Assembly: GCA_049282265.1 (NCBI GenBank) | Contig: JBAPTR010000162.1 | Span: 62,001 to 126,000 of the forward strand | DNA: 64,000 nt | DNA from: CAYUCJ01 sp049282265 | GTDB lineage: Bacteria; Desulfobacterota; DSM-4660; Desulfatiglandales; Desulfatiglandaceae | Direction: 5' to 3' | In this document: positions 16,543-25,293 of the stretch, piece by piece | Layout: each line of letters opens with the position of its first letter | Numbering within the stretch: the stretch's first letter is position 1 | Program-made: the position numbers and the translations under genes | Notes under the pieces: generated by a model | Database searches by the model: none | Seen by the model: only the letters and a program-made list of their open reading frames with translations | Told to the model about the DNA's origin: nothing

Positions 16543-18600
16543 CTATTGCTCATCCTCCTGGGTGCAGAAATACTCGATCGTCTTTTGCGCACAGGTCCTG
16601 CAGTAACCCAGTTTTTTCAACATGGTCTCGATCATGCGATCATAGAGTTTCTGGTTTTCCTCATTGGTGCGATTGGCCAGGGCCCCGATCAGGCTGCCCG
16701 CGCCCGCGATATCGGATTTCAGTCTCACGTCCGTCACGGCCTTGACCAGTTCCAGGTTGTCCATGAAATCATAGTTGGGGTCCACGGATATCTTCTGCCC
16801 GTATATCTTGCGGATGGAAGTCCTGAAAGTCTCCCGCTGTTCCTCGGTCTTGAGCTGCAAGCGCTCTTCCACGCTCTTGATGTAGCGCTCGTCGATCTTC
16901 AGGGCCTTGAGTTCACCGCTCTGGGGGTTCTTGTATTTCCACATCTTGTCGGGGCCCAGGCTTTCGGCGTCCATGCCTATGATCATGTTCACATAATTCA
17001 TGACATCCTTTCGAATGGCAAAAGGTTCATCCATATAGGCGTTGAACATCTCCGTCATGATCCGTTCGCGATAGAGTCCTTTGGCGGTCTTGAGATCCTC
17101 CAGGTACTTGATGCGGTCATTGGCCTCGCTCACGTAGTCCAGTACGATCCGTTCCAGGGTCTTGAAGATATCGCAGGCGAACATGCACTCCCCCTCGTTG
17201 GTCTCCGAGCTTTCAATGAGGAGTTGCAGCGCCCTTCCCAGGTTCCGCTGCCCCAGGCCCTTCTGTCCGAAACGGTTGGTGATCTGGGGATCCTGGTTGA
17301 GGCTGTCTATGACTTCGGCCAGGGTCTTGATGCTCTTTTCACCCGCCACCTCGCCCGCCGCCAGCTTCATGGTCTCGATGGGTGTCAATTTCTCGGAACG
17401 CGGCAGCCGGGTCAGGACCGCTCCCACGGATGTGGCGTAGTTCAGGTTGGGGTCCTGGTGCAGTTTTTCCCTGGTAAGCGTGGTTCTGGCCTCACTCCCT
17501 ATGGCATAGGCGGTGAGGTCCTTCTGGAGCTTGTAATTGGTGTTGTGGGAGACGTAGCAGATCCGGCAGCGGTCCACGATGGGGGCCTCTTCCTTTTCCG
17601 CCAGAAAACGGTAGAACTCCATGTTGTTGCTCGTGGCAACGATGAGGGTATCGATGGGCCACTTGTAGCCGTCGATCTCGATGGTTCGGTTTTGAATAAC
17701 GCCCAGGTAGACCTGGACCAGGTCTTTCTTGTTCTTGAAGACTTCATCACTGAAGTGAATACCCCCTCCTCCCACCCTTGCCAGCGCGCCCCTTCTCAGG
17801 TCGAACCGATAGGGGTTGTTGGTATCGGTTATGTGAAGCAGGCGTTGAATGGACTCCTCACCCAGGAGGTCCACGGCGGAGGATGTGATCTTGTCCTTGG
17901 CCGGGTATTTCCCGGTCACCGTACCCAGGCTCTCGGTCAGCGGTACCGGGATGATCTCCACGAACTTGAGCATGTCATCGAGATCTCCCCCGCTATGATT
18001 GCGAATGTCGTTCCAGATGTAGCCGCTGCAGGCACCAAGGGGCCGGAAGTTTCCATACAGGGTTTCGATTTCCTTGTCGCTGAACCCGCCCTTTTCAGCA
18101 ATGTACTTCCGGTTTTCGTCCGGGTCTTCGAAGAGGTTCATGGCCAGGATCATCGGGTCTTCATAGGTCTGGGATTCGATAACGCTCAACCGCCCGTAGC
18201 TGGGCATCTGATCCATATGGATAAACCTGAAGGTGTATTTCCGGTTCGGTTCCCTCGAAAGAAATTCACGGTATTTGCTGCAGAGGAAATCCACGAGAAA
18301 AGTCTTGCCGTTGCCCGGCTCCCCCACGAGCACGAATGCCATCTCCTTGGACGACCCCCCTTCCGCGGCGTCCTTTACGTAGGACACGAAACTGTTGAGT
18401 TCATCGTACATGCCGATGATGTGTTTCTTTCCTGTACGGAATATGGCGAAATCATAGGTGGTCTTGCCGTTCACTACGACTTTTTCAATAGGGGTTTCCA
18501 GTATCATCCTGGTCACCCCCTCGAAGGCATTTTCAAAGCGCTTTGAGCCCTTCTTTACGGCGACCAAATGATCCTGCAGCCCGATATTCATTTTTTCCAT
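16543..18600 (-). CDS. prkA: PrkA family serine protein kinase (YeaG)
   Basis: 685 residues, the usual PrkA length. The AAA module has the P-loop GEPGNGKTFLVDF near residue 91; the family start FEGVTRMILETPIEK and GRALQLLIESSETNEGECMF are present. E. coli YeaG is a kinase of the nitrogen-starvation and stationary-phase response. It is in the same operon as yeaH and spoVR, downstream of a large PrkA-like paralogue. A 675-residue antisense frame over this gene is a coding shadow. Confidence 0.93.
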   Translation of the reverse strand: MEKMNIGLQDHLVAVKKGSKRFENAFEGVTRMILETPIEKVVVNGKTTYDFAIFRTGKKHIIGMYDELNSFVSYVKDAAEGGSSKEMAFVLVGEPGNGKTFLVDFLCSKYREFLSREPNRKYTFRFIHMDQMPSYGRLSVIESQTYEDPMILAMNLFEDPDENRKYIAEKGGFSDKEIETLYGNFRPLGACSGYIWNDIRNHSGGDLDDMLKFVEIIPVPLTESLGTVTGKYPAKDKITSSAVDLLGEESIQRLLHITDTNNPYRFDLRRGALARVGGGGIHFSDEVFKNKKDLVQVYLGVIQNRTIEIDGYKWPIDTLIVATSNNMEFYRFLAEKEEAPIVDRCRICYVSHNTNYKLQKDLTAYAIGSEARTTLTREKLHQDPNLNYATSVGAVLTRLPRSEKLTPIETMKLAAGEVAGEKSIKTLAEVIDSLNQDPQITNRFGQKGLGQRNLGRALQLLIESSETNEGECMFACDIFKTLERIVLDYVSEANDRIKYLEDLKTAKGLYRERIMTEMFNAYMDEPFAIRKDVMNYVNMIIGMDAESLGPDKMWKYKNPQSGELKALKIDERYIKSVEERLQLKTEEQRETFRTSIRKIYGQKISVDPNYDFMDNLELVKAVTDVRLKSDIAGAGSLIGALANRTNEENQKLYDRMIETMLKKLGYCRTCAQKTIEYFCTQEDEQ

Positions 18601-18667
18601 TCTTAGTCCCCCTTCGCAGAAGATGATCCATGGCAGGCGGGATGACCTGAGATTTCACCACTACCCG

Positions 18668-20962
18668 CTATTTCTCTGAAAATACCCTGGAAAGCTCATT
18701 GTCAATGGCATATATACACACTTCCTTCGCCCCCCGGGCCGTATACCCACACCTCTTCACCAGGTTGTTCACGAGAAACGCGACGGCCTCCCTGATGCGC
18801 CTGTCATAGGTCTTGAATGCATCCGTAGAAAAATCCTTGATGGCACTCCGGAAATTCGCGTTCTTCAGAAAAGGCTCCATGACCTTTTCCTTCAAATTGT
18901 AGACGTAGCGTTCGTGAAGCGAATCGTAGAGTTCCGTGTGACGCAGATCCCGGCCGTGAACCAGGATGTCCTGGGTCAATGTCCGGGTCGTGTACCTGTT
19001 CTGGACATCCTCCCGGAAGGCCTCCATCTGTTCCCTGGAGGCTTCCGGTCCCAGGAAACGGTGCTCAACGCCCTCCAGGAAGGGTTCCGTGATCTCCAGT
19101 TCATCACCCGTGTAGACGCATCTCTCCACGTTCCCGATCTCAAAATTGATGCTGAAGAGGTAATTCTGTATCTCTCTGGCAATCTGCTCTTCGTTGAGGT
19201 AATAGAGTGATTCCTTGATTTCCTGTAAGACGGTATAGTTATAGGAGCGTATAAGGGAATCCATGAAGCCTTCAGGGATGGCATTGGCCGGATCCTTTTT
19301 TTTCTTGAAAAAATTGTAGACCATGGCCATGGTAATCAACTTGTCCCACTGCCAGTAAGTCGAATAGAACTCGCCGAAGATCTTGATGGAATCCCTGCCT
19401 GAAAGGCCTCTGTCCCCTTCGAGTTCCGACTCCCCGATAATTCTCCTCCGTCGCTTGGCGGTAAAGGCCTTCCTATCCTCTTCAGCCAGCCACGCGGGAA
19501 TGATCCCCGCATAGATGTCCATTTTGAGAAGGTGCAGGTTCTCGTCGCAGTAGAGAGCGTACTTCTCCTGATCGCCTATCCATTCCGAGAGCGCCCCGGA
19601 TTCCTTCATCAATCTCGTCGAGATAATGACCTTTGCGAAGTTCTGCAAAACCATCGGCAGGCAATTCTTCTCCATCTGGTCACCGAAGACATCCTTATAA
19701 ATCTTGACTTCTGTATTGTAATCGAGCACATAGGGAATTTTTGTATAGACGATACGGTCGGAAAAGGACCGGGTTCCCGCGATGTGATCCCGGTCTTCCG
19801 GGTTCATGAGAGCCAGGAAAAGGGAGTTCACGTTCTCCTCTATGTCTTCCACCTTGTGAACACCTTCGCTGATAATCCCGTGGAGATTTCCAAAACGCTC
19901 CCGGTTTTGGTCCTTCAGGTCCATGAGGGCGAAGATACCGTTGTTCGTCCTGGCATACCTGGAAAAGATGTACCTGACCCGGTTGCTGTCTTTGAGCAGG
20001 TTGTTCAGCTGATGCTGCAGCAATTGATTGGTCAGGACATGATTCTTTGACCCCTTATCTCCGGGATTAAAAACGCTGATGCCCTCCCCCAACCGCCTGT
20101 TGAAGTGGTATGGCCTGGCAAAGAGCATCTCAAAGACCTTTGAAGGCGAGTCCAGCAGGTCCAGAAGGGTCCTGTAGAGGGACATGCAGATTGTGCACGG
20201 ATTTTTCCTGAACACCCATTCGTATTGTTTTTCAGCGAAAAGCCTTTTCTTGAAACCCGCGTCTCCCACAAGCTGGCCCAGGAGCTCTCGTCTGAAACCT
20301 TTGGGGATGAGGAGGAGCGGACTGTCGTGACTGGGACAAGGCACCTCCAGATAGGCCTTCTTTGACAATCCAAGGAATTGATCTCTCATGGCGCCGGCCA
20401 GCGAGACCGGTTCCTCATTGGCAAGATCTCGAAGTTGAAGGAGCAGGGAATGGGCTTCGTTGTCCAGGTGTGATCCCAGTTCCTTTTTGTCGAGTCTCCA
20501 GACCGTCTCGTAGCAGGCGCCTTCTTCCGTATTGGTGTATTGTTCAAATTTCAGGAGGAGATTGTTCAGGAAGGTGCTCTTTCCACAACCGTGGGGGCCT
20601 TCAAAGATGTATATCCTGTTCTGCTGGGCGCCTCTGCTGAGCGAATCGACCTGATTGATAAACCGGTTGGCAAAAAGTCGGTCGGCAAAAAAAGGATGAT
20701 CGGTGCCCTCTACGAAAAGTCTGCTGCAATCATAGTAGGCATAATTGATGGTTTCCGGGTCGTCGGGATACTCGTCGATTCCATCCCCCACATAGCTCTT
20801 GACCATGTCGTGAAACACCTGGAAGACGTCACGGAAAATTCGTGCAGATTCTCGAGTGGCGAGTTCAAGAAAGGCGTGGAAGGAAACCGGAGAACTACGG
20901 CTTCTCTCCTGGATATTCTCGCACAGGCTGTTCAGGAGGTCATCTACGGAGTTCATGTCCAC
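18668..20962 (-). CDS. PrkA-like AAA ATPase/serine protein kinase family protein (copy A)
   Basis: 764 residues, first gene of the operon. P-loop GPHGCGKSTFLNN near residue 120 (His in place of the second Pro of copy B), then CTICMSLYRTLL, and a C-terminus ending IDNELSRVFSEK. It aligns along its whole length with copy B at 11032-13350, so both derive from a duplication. No duplicated SpoVR or YeaH accompanies it. The operon promoter should lie in 20963-21300 but no clear -35/-10 pair stood out. Confidence 0.8.
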   Translation of the reverse strand: MDMNSVDDLLNSLCENIQERSRSSPVSFHAFLELATRESARIFRDVFQVFHDMVKSYVGDGIDEYPDDPETINYAYYDCSRLFVEGTDHPFFADRLFANRFINQVDSLSRGAQQNRIYIFEGPHGCGKSTFLNNLLLKFEQYTNTEEGACYETVWRLDKKELGSHLDNEAHSLLLQLRDLANEEPVSLAGAMRDQFLGLSKKAYLEVPCPSHDSPLLLIPKGFRRELLGQLVGDAGFKKRLFAEKQYEWVFRKNPCTICMSLYRTLLDLLDSPSKVFEMLFARPYHFNRRLGEGISVFNPGDKGSKNHVLTNQLLQHQLNNLLKDSNRVRYIFSRYARTNNGIFALMDLKDQNRERFGNLHGIISEGVHKVEDIEENVNSLFLALMNPEDRDHIAGTRSFSDRIVYTKIPYVLDYNTEVKIYKDVFGDQMEKNCLPMVLQNFAKVIISTRLMKESGALSEWIGDQEKYALYCDENLHLLKMDIYAGIIPAWLAEEDRKAFTAKRRRRIIGESELEGDRGLSGRDSIKIFGEFYSTYWQWDKLITMAMVYNFFKKKKDPANAIPEGFMDSLIRSYNYTVLQEIKESLYYLNEEQIAREIQNYLFSINFEIGNVERCVYTGDELEITEPFLEGVEHRFLGPEASREQMEAFREDVQNRYTTRTLTQDILVHGRDLRHTELYDSLHERYVYNLKEKVMEPFLKNANFRSAIKDFSTDAFKTYDRRIREAVAFLVNNLVKRCGYTARGAKEVCIYAIDNELSRVFSEK

Positions 20963-21859
20963 ACCCCGTTAAGAGGTTCACATGCTACTCTATTCCCTTA
21001 CCTGGAAGAAAAGCAATTTGTGTGCCACATGACTGCCTTGCGCTTTTGAGAGGGGTTTATCCGGGCTGCCGGATCAGCAGATATCTATTGGAGAAGTTCG
21101 GTTTAGTTTCCAGGCATGGCGCAGCGGGTTTTCCGCGAAGCATCGCTGCTCCTGACGGTTCCACTCTCTTCCTGACTATTATACCAGATCAAAAAACCGA
21201 TGTAACCGTAAAAAGTTCACTGCCCAGGACTTTCTGCTCAATGCTTTTAACTTAGTGCAAGTGTTTCTAAATACGATGACGTAATCCTTCCCGGTTCTTT
21301 TCATTCATATTGAAGAAATCTTTTACCACAGAGTCACAGAGGACACAGAGCTACTTCTTTTTCACTTGTCCCGAATATGTTCGGGGCAAGTGAAAAGGGT
21401 CACTTCTATGTGTTGCAGGAGCAGCATTCCTTTTCAGGGAACCATGTCCTTTTTGCCCATCGCCGTCTCCCGACGGACAAAAAATCAAGATCCTCTGTGC
21501 ACTCTGTGACTCTGTGGTGAGCTAATCGTAGACCGAATATGTTGCCGTAATTATGAATAACCTACTTAGGCATTTCTCCTTTTCTGTAGGATGCGTTGGC
21601 GTCATTCCCGCAAAGCTTGCCCTCGGCCACGATCGGACACCGGCATTATTTTGACAAGTCCTGAAGTGGTGAAGGGATGCGTATCCGGATTCAATTCTCT
21701 GAATATCGTACAGACCTCAGGCGTTCGGCTTGCTGGATCGCTCAGGGTGGCTCTTTAACCCTTGGTCCAAGGGCCGTCCATCCGATACGTTTTGAAGAGA
21801 AAAAGGCATGGCAAATATGTCAGATAACGAATGGCAGGTGGAAAATGATATTTGGTTCA
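20963..21859. other. 897-bp intergenic region without a convincing gene
   Basis: Upstream of the PrkA operon and downstream of the VapC toxin. It holds the 192-bp MITE-like element at 21326-21517. ORFs here (for example 21677-21895 plus) have no recognisable protein features or ribosome sites and appear to be chance. The operon leader and promoter are expected at its left end. Confidence 0.6.
21326..21517. mobile_element. MITE-like element with 25-bp terminal inverted repeats
   Basis: The ends 21326-21350 (starting CCACAGAGTCACAGAG) and 21493-21517 (ending CTCTGTGACTCTGTGG) are inverted copies with two mismatches in 25. Inside, TTTTCACTTG (21359-21368) and CCCGAA pair with TTCGGG and CAAGTGAAAA (21387-21396), and a second hairpin CCGTC-TCC-GACGG lies near 21470. 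It has no ORF. Short non-coding elements with this CACAGAG-type end occur in many bacterial genomes, but I cannot name a family. Confidence 0.75.
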
Positions 21860-22237
21860 TCAGGCCTCCATAACGGAGACTTTGTATTTTTTTAAACGGA
21901 CATCATGTGTCACAAGAGTAAAGCCTTCCACTTTCGCCTGGGCCACGAGCATCCTGTCAAACGGGTCTCTGTGATGTGCCGGAAGGTCTCCCACAGCATG
22001 CGCGTGTTCAGCGGTGATATCCAGCATTTCAAAGGACTGATTTTCCAACACACTCTTAAAATTCCGGGGGATTTCCAGCTTTCCCAACGCCGCTTTGATC
22101 CTTATTTCCCAAACTACGACGGCACTGACAAAAACCAAATTCTTTCCGTCGGCGATTGCAGCCTGTGACTTTTTTGAAAGTGCAGGATGACCGTTGAGCC
22201 ACCATAAAAGGACATGGGTATCAATCAGGAGGTTCAT
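21860..22237 (-). CDS. PIN-domain toxin (VapC family)
   Basis: 125 residues. PIN nuclease acidic residues are visible: Asp in LLIDTHVLLWWL, Glu in VVVWEI, Asp in HHRDPFDRMLVAQA and Asp in LVTHDVRL. The DPFDRMLVAQA signature is typical of the type II toxins paired with Phd/YefM-like antitoxins. It overlaps the antitoxin gene by four bases. Predicted action is RNA cleavage when free of antitoxin; the target is unknown. Confidence 0.93.
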   Translation of the reverse strand: MNLLIDTHVLLWWLNGHPALSKKSQAAIADGKNLVFVSAVVVWEIRIKAALGKLEIPRNFKSVLENQSFEMLDITAEHAHAVGDLPAHHRDPFDRMLVAQAKVEGFTLVTHDVRLKKYKVSVMEA

Positions 22238-22473
22238 TTGTCCACCATACCGAAGGCAGCAGCGATGTCCTCAGGCAGTTCGTCAAAATCATCAGCTATT
22301 TTGATTTTTCCCCTTAATGCGCCGGGCCGACGGGGTTTCTCGCTTTGTTCATACCGCACGAGCTTTGCGACCGGTTTCCCCGCCTTTCCAATGACTACCT
22401 CCTGCCCGGCCAAGACCTTCTCGACCAGTGCCGACAACTGAGCCTTTGCCTCTGAAATATTGGTTATGAGCAT
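22234..22473 (-). CDS. Phd/YefM-family antitoxin
   Basis: 79 residues from the ATG at 22473 (MLITNISEAKAQLSALVEKV), an N-terminal Phd/YefM DNA-binding fold with GQEVVIGKAGKPVAKLV, then a charged tail that should wrap the toxin. A GGGGG-TGG ribosome site lies eight bases before the ATG; a GTG at 22482 would add three residues. It is expected to repress its own promoter. Confidence 0.92.
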   Translation of the reverse strand: MLITNISEAKAQLSALVEKVLAGQEVVIGKAGKPVAKLVRYEQSEKPRRPGALRGKIKIADDFDELPEDIAAAFGMVDK

Positions 22474-22625
22474 AATTACCACCCCCTGATATATAGTCTG
22501 ACCAGGGTTGACCAGAAAGTCAATGTCTTTATTTTTTGTACCCTCAAAAATCTCACCAGGATGTCTCTCGTCTGCCTGCCCCGTGAAACATCTTTCTTAT
22601 TTCACCGGGGAGGTTTGGCATTTGT

Positions 22626-22754
22626 TTATTTCCGACACAAGTCCAGATAATAGCGCAGCCATTTTTTATAGACCCCTCGCGAGCTGTTGCCAATTGGCTT
22701 GTTTCGCAAATATTCTTCAAATTGTTCTCGTAATGCGGAAGGTATATCCAGCAT
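22626..22754 (-). pseudogene. Truncated integron-type tyrosine recombinase (N-terminal fragment)
   Basis: 42 residues, MLDIPSALREQFEEYLRNKP then YKKWLRYYLDLCRK and a TAA. This resembles the N-terminal SAM-like segment of deltaproteobacterial integron integrases (a REQF-YLRNK start and a KWLRYYLDFC helix). The catalytic C-terminal domain with R-H-R-Y is absent; the sequence past the stop does not resume the protein. It points away from the cassette array that starts about 270 bases to its right, as intI does in integrons. Confidence 0.6.
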
Positions 22755-23050
22755 GAAAAATCTTTCTTTCTAAATATTCTCAGAAATGAAATGTTATACA
22801 GAAAAACAAAATTGTCTTATTGCAAAAACTCTGTCAAGAGATTATAAATCATTTTATAATGATTTAAGTAGGTCCTGAGGGTTAAGGAAATATTGGGGCG
22901 AACAGCCAAAATAATTATTAAACAACACCTTGAAATACCTCATTTGATAATGGATATGAACGCAAACTATGAAAACAGTTTTCTGTATATCACGACAGAT
23001 GTGGAGATTTGCAGATCTATAGAATCACGTTAGTCCGTACACCGGAGAAC
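22755..23050. promoter_or_regulatory. Candidate attI/intI-array intergenic region
   Basis: A/T-rich segment between the integrase fragment and the first cassette gene. It ends with GTTAGTC at 23029-23035, one base away from the integron core-site consensus GTTRRRY, placed directly before the first cassette as expected for the attI recombination point. A cassette promoter should lie here, but I cannot assign it confidently. Confidence 0.4.
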
Positions 23051-23971
23051 ATGGAGTCCGTTCCTATGGATAAAGAACCCAAAACTGTGCCGAAGTGGAA
23101 GCAGTTAGAGCATCTCATCGCCGATATTCAGCGGCAGTTGGCTCCAGATGCTTCTGTTCGTCACAACGTCAGTCTCTACGGTGTCGATAGCGAAGTGCAT
23201 CGGCAGGTTGACGTGCTTGTGGAGCAGCGCATTGGCCAATATACGATGCGCGTCGTTATTGACTGCAAAGACTATTCTAAGCCAGTCGACGTGAAGGGAG
23301 TCGAAGAGTTCTACGGTTTAGTTCGGGACGTTAGAGCCCAAAAAGGCGCACTCGTCTGCCCTAAAGGTTTCAGCGCAGCCGCAAAGAAACGCGCGGAGAA
23401 GCTTCAGATTGAGGTGTATAGTCCGGTCGACACGGAGCCGCACAAATGGAGGACGAAAGTCGAGCTTCCCGTTGTGTGTGATGTACGGTCGACGTATATG
23501 TCCTTTGGCATGAGCGTGACTGCGCCTCTCCCTTTCACGGTGCCGCCACACTTTTTTGAGTTACCAGTCTTTGACGACAAAGGTAATGAGCTCGGAAACA
23601 TCGTTCCAAAGGCGCTGGAAAATTGGGATTTGACCCAATACCCTGTTGAGCCAGGAGAGCATCCGGATCTCCCGGTTTTCATGGGTAAGACCACCCGTAT
23701 GGATAATGGTTATGGGCAGCTGGTGGAGATTCGTCTGGCTGTTGGTCTACTCATAAAGCAGCAACTCTATTTTGGGTACTTGCCCGTGAAGAAGATTCGC
23801 GGGTTACGCGATGAGCAGACGGGGCTGGTGGTTACGAACGCTTTCACAACCGGTGTTCTTGACTTCGAGTTAGTTCAGAAGAACTGGACACCGTTCGAAA
23901 AGGGAACGAAACTGCCTATGGCGCCAGTGCTCTCCGTAGTCGGCTTGGCTTGCTACGGCTATGGGACCTAA
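23051..23971 (+). CDS. Mrr-type restriction endonuclease-like protein (integron cassette gene)
   Basis: 306 residues from ATG 23051 (or 301 from ATG 23066, which has GGAG nine bases upstream). The N-terminal half carries a PD-(D/E)XK nuclease core: EVHRQVDVLVE, VVIDCKDYSKPVDVKGVEEF, then GALVCPKGFSAAAKKRAEKL, the Mrr-like helix-strand. The C-terminal half is unrecognised. It is the first cassette after the attI-like site, its stop overlapping attC 23966. A TTG at 23009 lies upstream of the recombination point and would be a fusion start. Possible defence role, inferred from the fold only. Confidence 0.8.
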   Translation: MESVPMDKEPKTVPKWKQLEHLIADIQRQLAPDASVRHNVSLYGVDSEVHRQVDVLVEQRIGQYTMRVVIDCKDYSKPVDVKGVEEFYGLVRDVRAQKGALVCPKGFSAAAKKRAEKLQIEVYSPVDTEPHKWRTKVELPVVCDVRSTYMSFGMSVTAPLPFTVPPHFFELPVFDDKGNELGNIVPKALENWDLTQYPVEPGEHPDLPVFMGKTTRMDNGYGQLVEIRLAVGLLIKQQLYFGYLPVKKIRGLRDEQTGLVVTNAFTTGVLDFELVQKNWTPFEKGTKLPMAPVLSVVGLACYGYGT

Positions 23972-24026
23972 CATTGCTCTTTCAGCGGAGCACAAAAAAC
24001 CGCGCCCGCTGAAGATCACGTTCGGT
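23966..24026 (+). other. attC recombination site 1 (61 bp)
   Basis: R'' box ACCTAAC 23966-23972; L'' TTCAGCGGAGC 23981-23991; L' GCCCGCTGAA 24004-24013; R' GTTCGGT 24020-24026. L'' and L' are perfectly complementary except for one extra A in L'', the extrahelical base used for strand choice. R' deviates at one position from GTTRRRY. It overlaps the end of the nuclease gene and precedes rsgA by eight bases. Confidence 0.7.
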
Positions 24027-24034
24027 GACAACTT

Positions 24035-25096
24035 ATGATGAAATCGAGTGATATGGGTTTCGACCAATGGTTTCAATCGCATGTCAGTGACTTGCGTCAA
24101 GAGGGCCGGGACATTGCGCGTATATCGGCAGTTGACCGCGGCTCATACCTGATCAGAAATCTAACCAAGGAAGTCCCGGCTGAACTCGCCGGGAAGTTCT
24201 ATTTCCAGGTAGAATCTTCAATTGACCTGCCCTGTGTCGGCGATTGGGTGACAGTGCAATATCACAACAACGACGCTGCAGCAATTATTCATGAGGTGTT
24301 TCCGAGAAAGACCTTTCTACGCCGCAAATACGCCGGTGAAAAGGTGGATTTCCAGATGATTGCGGCCAACATTGACGTCGCTTTCATTGTTCAGTCGTGC
24401 CACTTTGACTTCAACGTGCGGAGAATGGATCGGTACTTGGTGATGGCAGCAGACGGGGGTGTTGAACCGATTGTTGTTCTCACCAAGACGGACTTGATCG
24501 CCCCTGAAGAACTGGAACAGAAGCTTGCCGCCATTACGTCAAGCACCGTTACAGCCAGAGTCCTTGCCCTCAGCAATATCACGGGCATCGGATTTGACGA
24601 ATTCCATCAGGTGTTAGTCTCGGGAAGAACATATTGTCTGCTCGGTTCATCGGGGGTTGGCAAAACAACACTCCTCAACCGCCTGATCGGGCAAGACGCT
24701 TTTGATACAAAGGCCGTTAGTGGAACGGGAGAAGGCATACATACAACTGCGCGCCGCCAGCTTATTGTTCTTAATCAAGGTTCCATGTTGATTGATACGC
24801 CTGGAATGCGAGAACTGGGCCTTCTCGGTGTGAGCGAAGGGGTCAACCAAGGCTTTGAAGACATCGTCCAGCTTTCCCTGAATTGTCGCTATCCGAATTG
24901 TGGCCACACGCAGGAACCCGGCTGTGCGGTCCGAGCCGCAGTCACAAGCGGTACATTGACTGAAGATCGCTGTTTCAGCTATATAAAGCTCAAGAAGGAG
25001 TCGGAATACCATGAGCTGTCGTACCTTGACAAACGGAAGAAGGATAGAACATTCGGACGCTTCATCAAATCTGCAAAGAAGCAAATGAAGGTCTGA
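24035..25096 (+). CDS. rsgA: Ribosome small-subunit-dependent GTPase A
   Basis: 353-residue circularly permuted GTPase of 30S maturation: OB-fold N-terminus, then G4 VLTKTD, G1 GSSGVGKTTLLN, G3 DTPGMREL, and a C-terminal zinc knuckle (C-YPNCGH-TQEPGC pattern). All G motifs are intact, so it should be functional. Its position between attC sites suggests it is carried as a gene cassette, unusual for a ribosome-biogenesis factor; whether another rsgA exists elsewhere cannot be seen. ATG 24035 or 24038 both possible. Confidence 0.95.
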   Translation: MMKSSDMGFDQWFQSHVSDLRQEGRDIARISAVDRGSYLIRNLTKEVPAELAGKFYFQVESSIDLPCVGDWVTVQYHNNDAAAIIHEVFPRKTFLRRKYAGEKVDFQMIAANIDVAFIVQSCHFDFNVRRMDRYLVMAADGGVEPIVVLTKTDLIAPEELEQKLAAITSSTVTARVLALSNITGIGFDEFHQVLVSGRTYCLLGSSGVGKTTLLNRLIGQDAFDTKAVSGTGEGIHTTARRQLIVLNQGSMLIDTPGMRELGLLGVSEGVNQGFEDIVQLSLNCRYPNCGHTQEPGCAVRAAVTSGTLTEDRCFSYIKLKKESEYHELSYLDKRKKDRTFGRFIKSAKKQMKV

Positions 25097-25103
25097 AATG
25101 GGC

Positions 25104-25226
25104 ACCGAACTACTTGATGGAGCCGACTCCCTGCAGTCGCGCCTCACAACCAGCGAATCCAGGCCGTCGGCACGTTCAGGCAAGCAAGCCTGCTCGCCCG
25201 CTTGCGGCTGATCCGCGGCGATTAGC
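25104..25226 (+). other. Candidate attC site 2 (about 123 bp, degenerate right end)
   Basis: R'' ACCGAAC 25104-25110, L'' GATGGAGCCG 25116-25125, L' CGGCTGATC 25205-25213 (complementary with one extra base), and a right box around GATTAGC (25220-25226) that departs from GTTRRRY. Between them lies a GCAAGCAAGC/GCTTGC hairpin. It follows the rsgA stop by seven bases. Confidence 0.45.
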
Positions 25227-25293
25227 ATTCATCATAAAAATTGCTATTCTCTTAAACAACACAAAACATATTTCATTATCAGAGGAAGAAGCG

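Noticed and set aside
16519..18546. 675-residue plus-strand ORF opposite prkA
   Set aside because: Antisense of a clearly conserved PrkA gene; the product shows no family motif and arises from codon bias of the real gene.
21677..21895. 72-residue plus ORF near the VapC gene
   Set aside because: No ribosome site, no recognisable protein features, runs into the end of the toxin gene.
25114..25293. Longer N-terminus of the ATC-hydrolase-family gene
   Set aside because: It translates the attC-like site; ATG 25294 has a ribosome site and matches where family homology starts.
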